From: a virus
Length of the DNA: 36,938 nt
Strand: one strand, 5' to 3'
IMG/VR virus record: IMGVR_UViG_3300025120_012093
Coordinates: 1-36,938 of that record
Shown one piece after another: positions 36,616 to 36,938 of this stretch. Each line of letters begins with the position of its first letter. Position 1 is the stretch's first letter. A program made the translations under genes and the position numbers. The notes under the pieces were generated by a model. It did not search any database, had not been told where the DNA came from, and saw only the letters and a list, made by a program, of their open reading frames with translations.

Positions 36616-36938
36616 AATAAAATGGTCAGGATATAAATGGCAAACGAGAGAAAGATGGGGAGACATACACCCAGACAAAGCTTATGTATGGTATGATCCA
36701 AAATGTGTTAAGGTTGATAATTGGGGGTATGCTCATTTAGAAACCCATTATAATCCACGAGTATTTCCTAATATTGGAGAATCTAAATATGGGGTAGGTT
36801 TATTATCAAGTGTTGATGATTTTGATTATGGGTATTTTGAAATAGAAGCTAAATTACCATCTGCTAAAAAAATATGGCCTGCTTTTTGGTTATGGGCATC
36901 TGATAGTTGGCCACCTGAGATTGATATCTTTGAGGGTT
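36608..36938 (+). CDS. glycoside hydrolase family 16-like protein, N-terminal part (cut by window end)
   Basis: The frame is open from the ATG at 36608 to the window end (110 residues). The segment DYGYFEIEAKLPSAKKIWPA and FWLWASDSWPPEIDIFEG match GH16 beta-glucanases: a beta strand with FEIEAKLP, the WPAFWLW block, and EIDIFE with both catalytic glutamates. Family members cut beta-1,3/1,4-glucans such as laminarin, or agar and carrageenan. A phage copy could be a virion depolymerase that opens the host capsule, or act after lysis. No signal peptide is seen. The residue numbering is N-terminal, so the start is close to the domain. Confidence 0.82.
   Translation, partial: MSKIKWSGYKWQTRERWGDIHPDKAYVWYDPKCVKVDNWGYAHLETHYNPRVFPNIGESKYGVGLLSSVDDFDYGYFEIEAKLPSAKKIWPAFWLWASDSWPPEIDIFEG

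Noticed and set aside
1-36938. tRNA genes, integrase, transposase or attachment sites
   Set aside because: I looked for cloverleaf-type segments, tyrosine or serine recombinase motifs and terminal repeats and saw none that hold up by eye.

Overview
The window looks like part of the genome of a lytic T4-type phage (tailed, T4-like replisome) that infects a member of the Bacteroidetes (Flavobacteria-like host). The phage call rests on a family B DNA polymerase split in two, a gp45-like sliding clamp, gp44-like and gp62-like clamp-loader subunits, a lytic transglycosylase-like protein and long runs of small overlapping genes. The host call is an inference from the very low GC content, the lack of Shine-Dalgarno sequences in favour of A-rich starts such as AAATAAAGGTTATG, and recurrent promoters reading TTCGTATATTTAC, which resemble the Bacteroidetes TAnnTTTG box. 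Every supported gene is on the + strand. I saw no tRNA, rRNA, CRISPR array, transposase or integrase.

Layout. (1) 1-4610: nucleotide metabolism and replication: the end of a GTP cyclohydrolase I gene, a MazG-like pyrophosphohydrolase, the split DNA polymerase (exonuclease, motifs A and B in one gene; motif C in the next, with a small orphan ORF between) and the sliding clamp. (2) 4611-7435: a chaperone block of Hsp20, GroES and GroEL, with the hsp20 gene bracketed by a perfect 13-bp inverted repeat. (3) 7440-10849: clamp loader subunits, a nucleotide-modification-associated protein (DUF1599/Nmad1), a Cas4/RecB-like Fe-S nuclease and a small RHH-like protein. (4) 10857-24016: about 13 kb of nearly gapless glycan genes: glycosyltransferases of GT-B and GT-A types, two DegT-type aminotransferases, a sugar N-formyltransferase-like enzyme, two left-handed beta-helix acyltransferases, an SDR epimerase/dehydratase, a Gfo/Idh/MocA oxidoreductase and a methyltransferase. 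(5) 24018-31743: an accessory region of mostly tiny genes (zinc-binding, HNH, SWIM, HExxH, membrane and lipoprotein genes) punctuated by repeated promoter or hairpin-promoter cassettes. (6) 31798-33360: two acidic proteins sharing an N-terminus that resembles T4 capsid-targeting sequences. (7) 33361-36938: a second hairpin-promoter cassette, a lysis-type transglycosylase, small membrane proteins, and the start of a GH16-type glycoside hydrolase cut by the window end.

How the parts fit: polymerase, clamp and clamp loader form the replisome. FolE, MazG-like and Nmad1 proteins point to control or modification of the nucleotide pool. The chaperones could fold phage proteins. The glycan genes could make and attach an unusual, possibly N-formylated, amino sugar to a virion or host surface component. 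The repeated promoter cassettes look like the units by which the small-gene region is assembled and shuffled. The glycan cluster, the cassettes, the chaperone block and the shared N-terminal signal are the most interesting parts.
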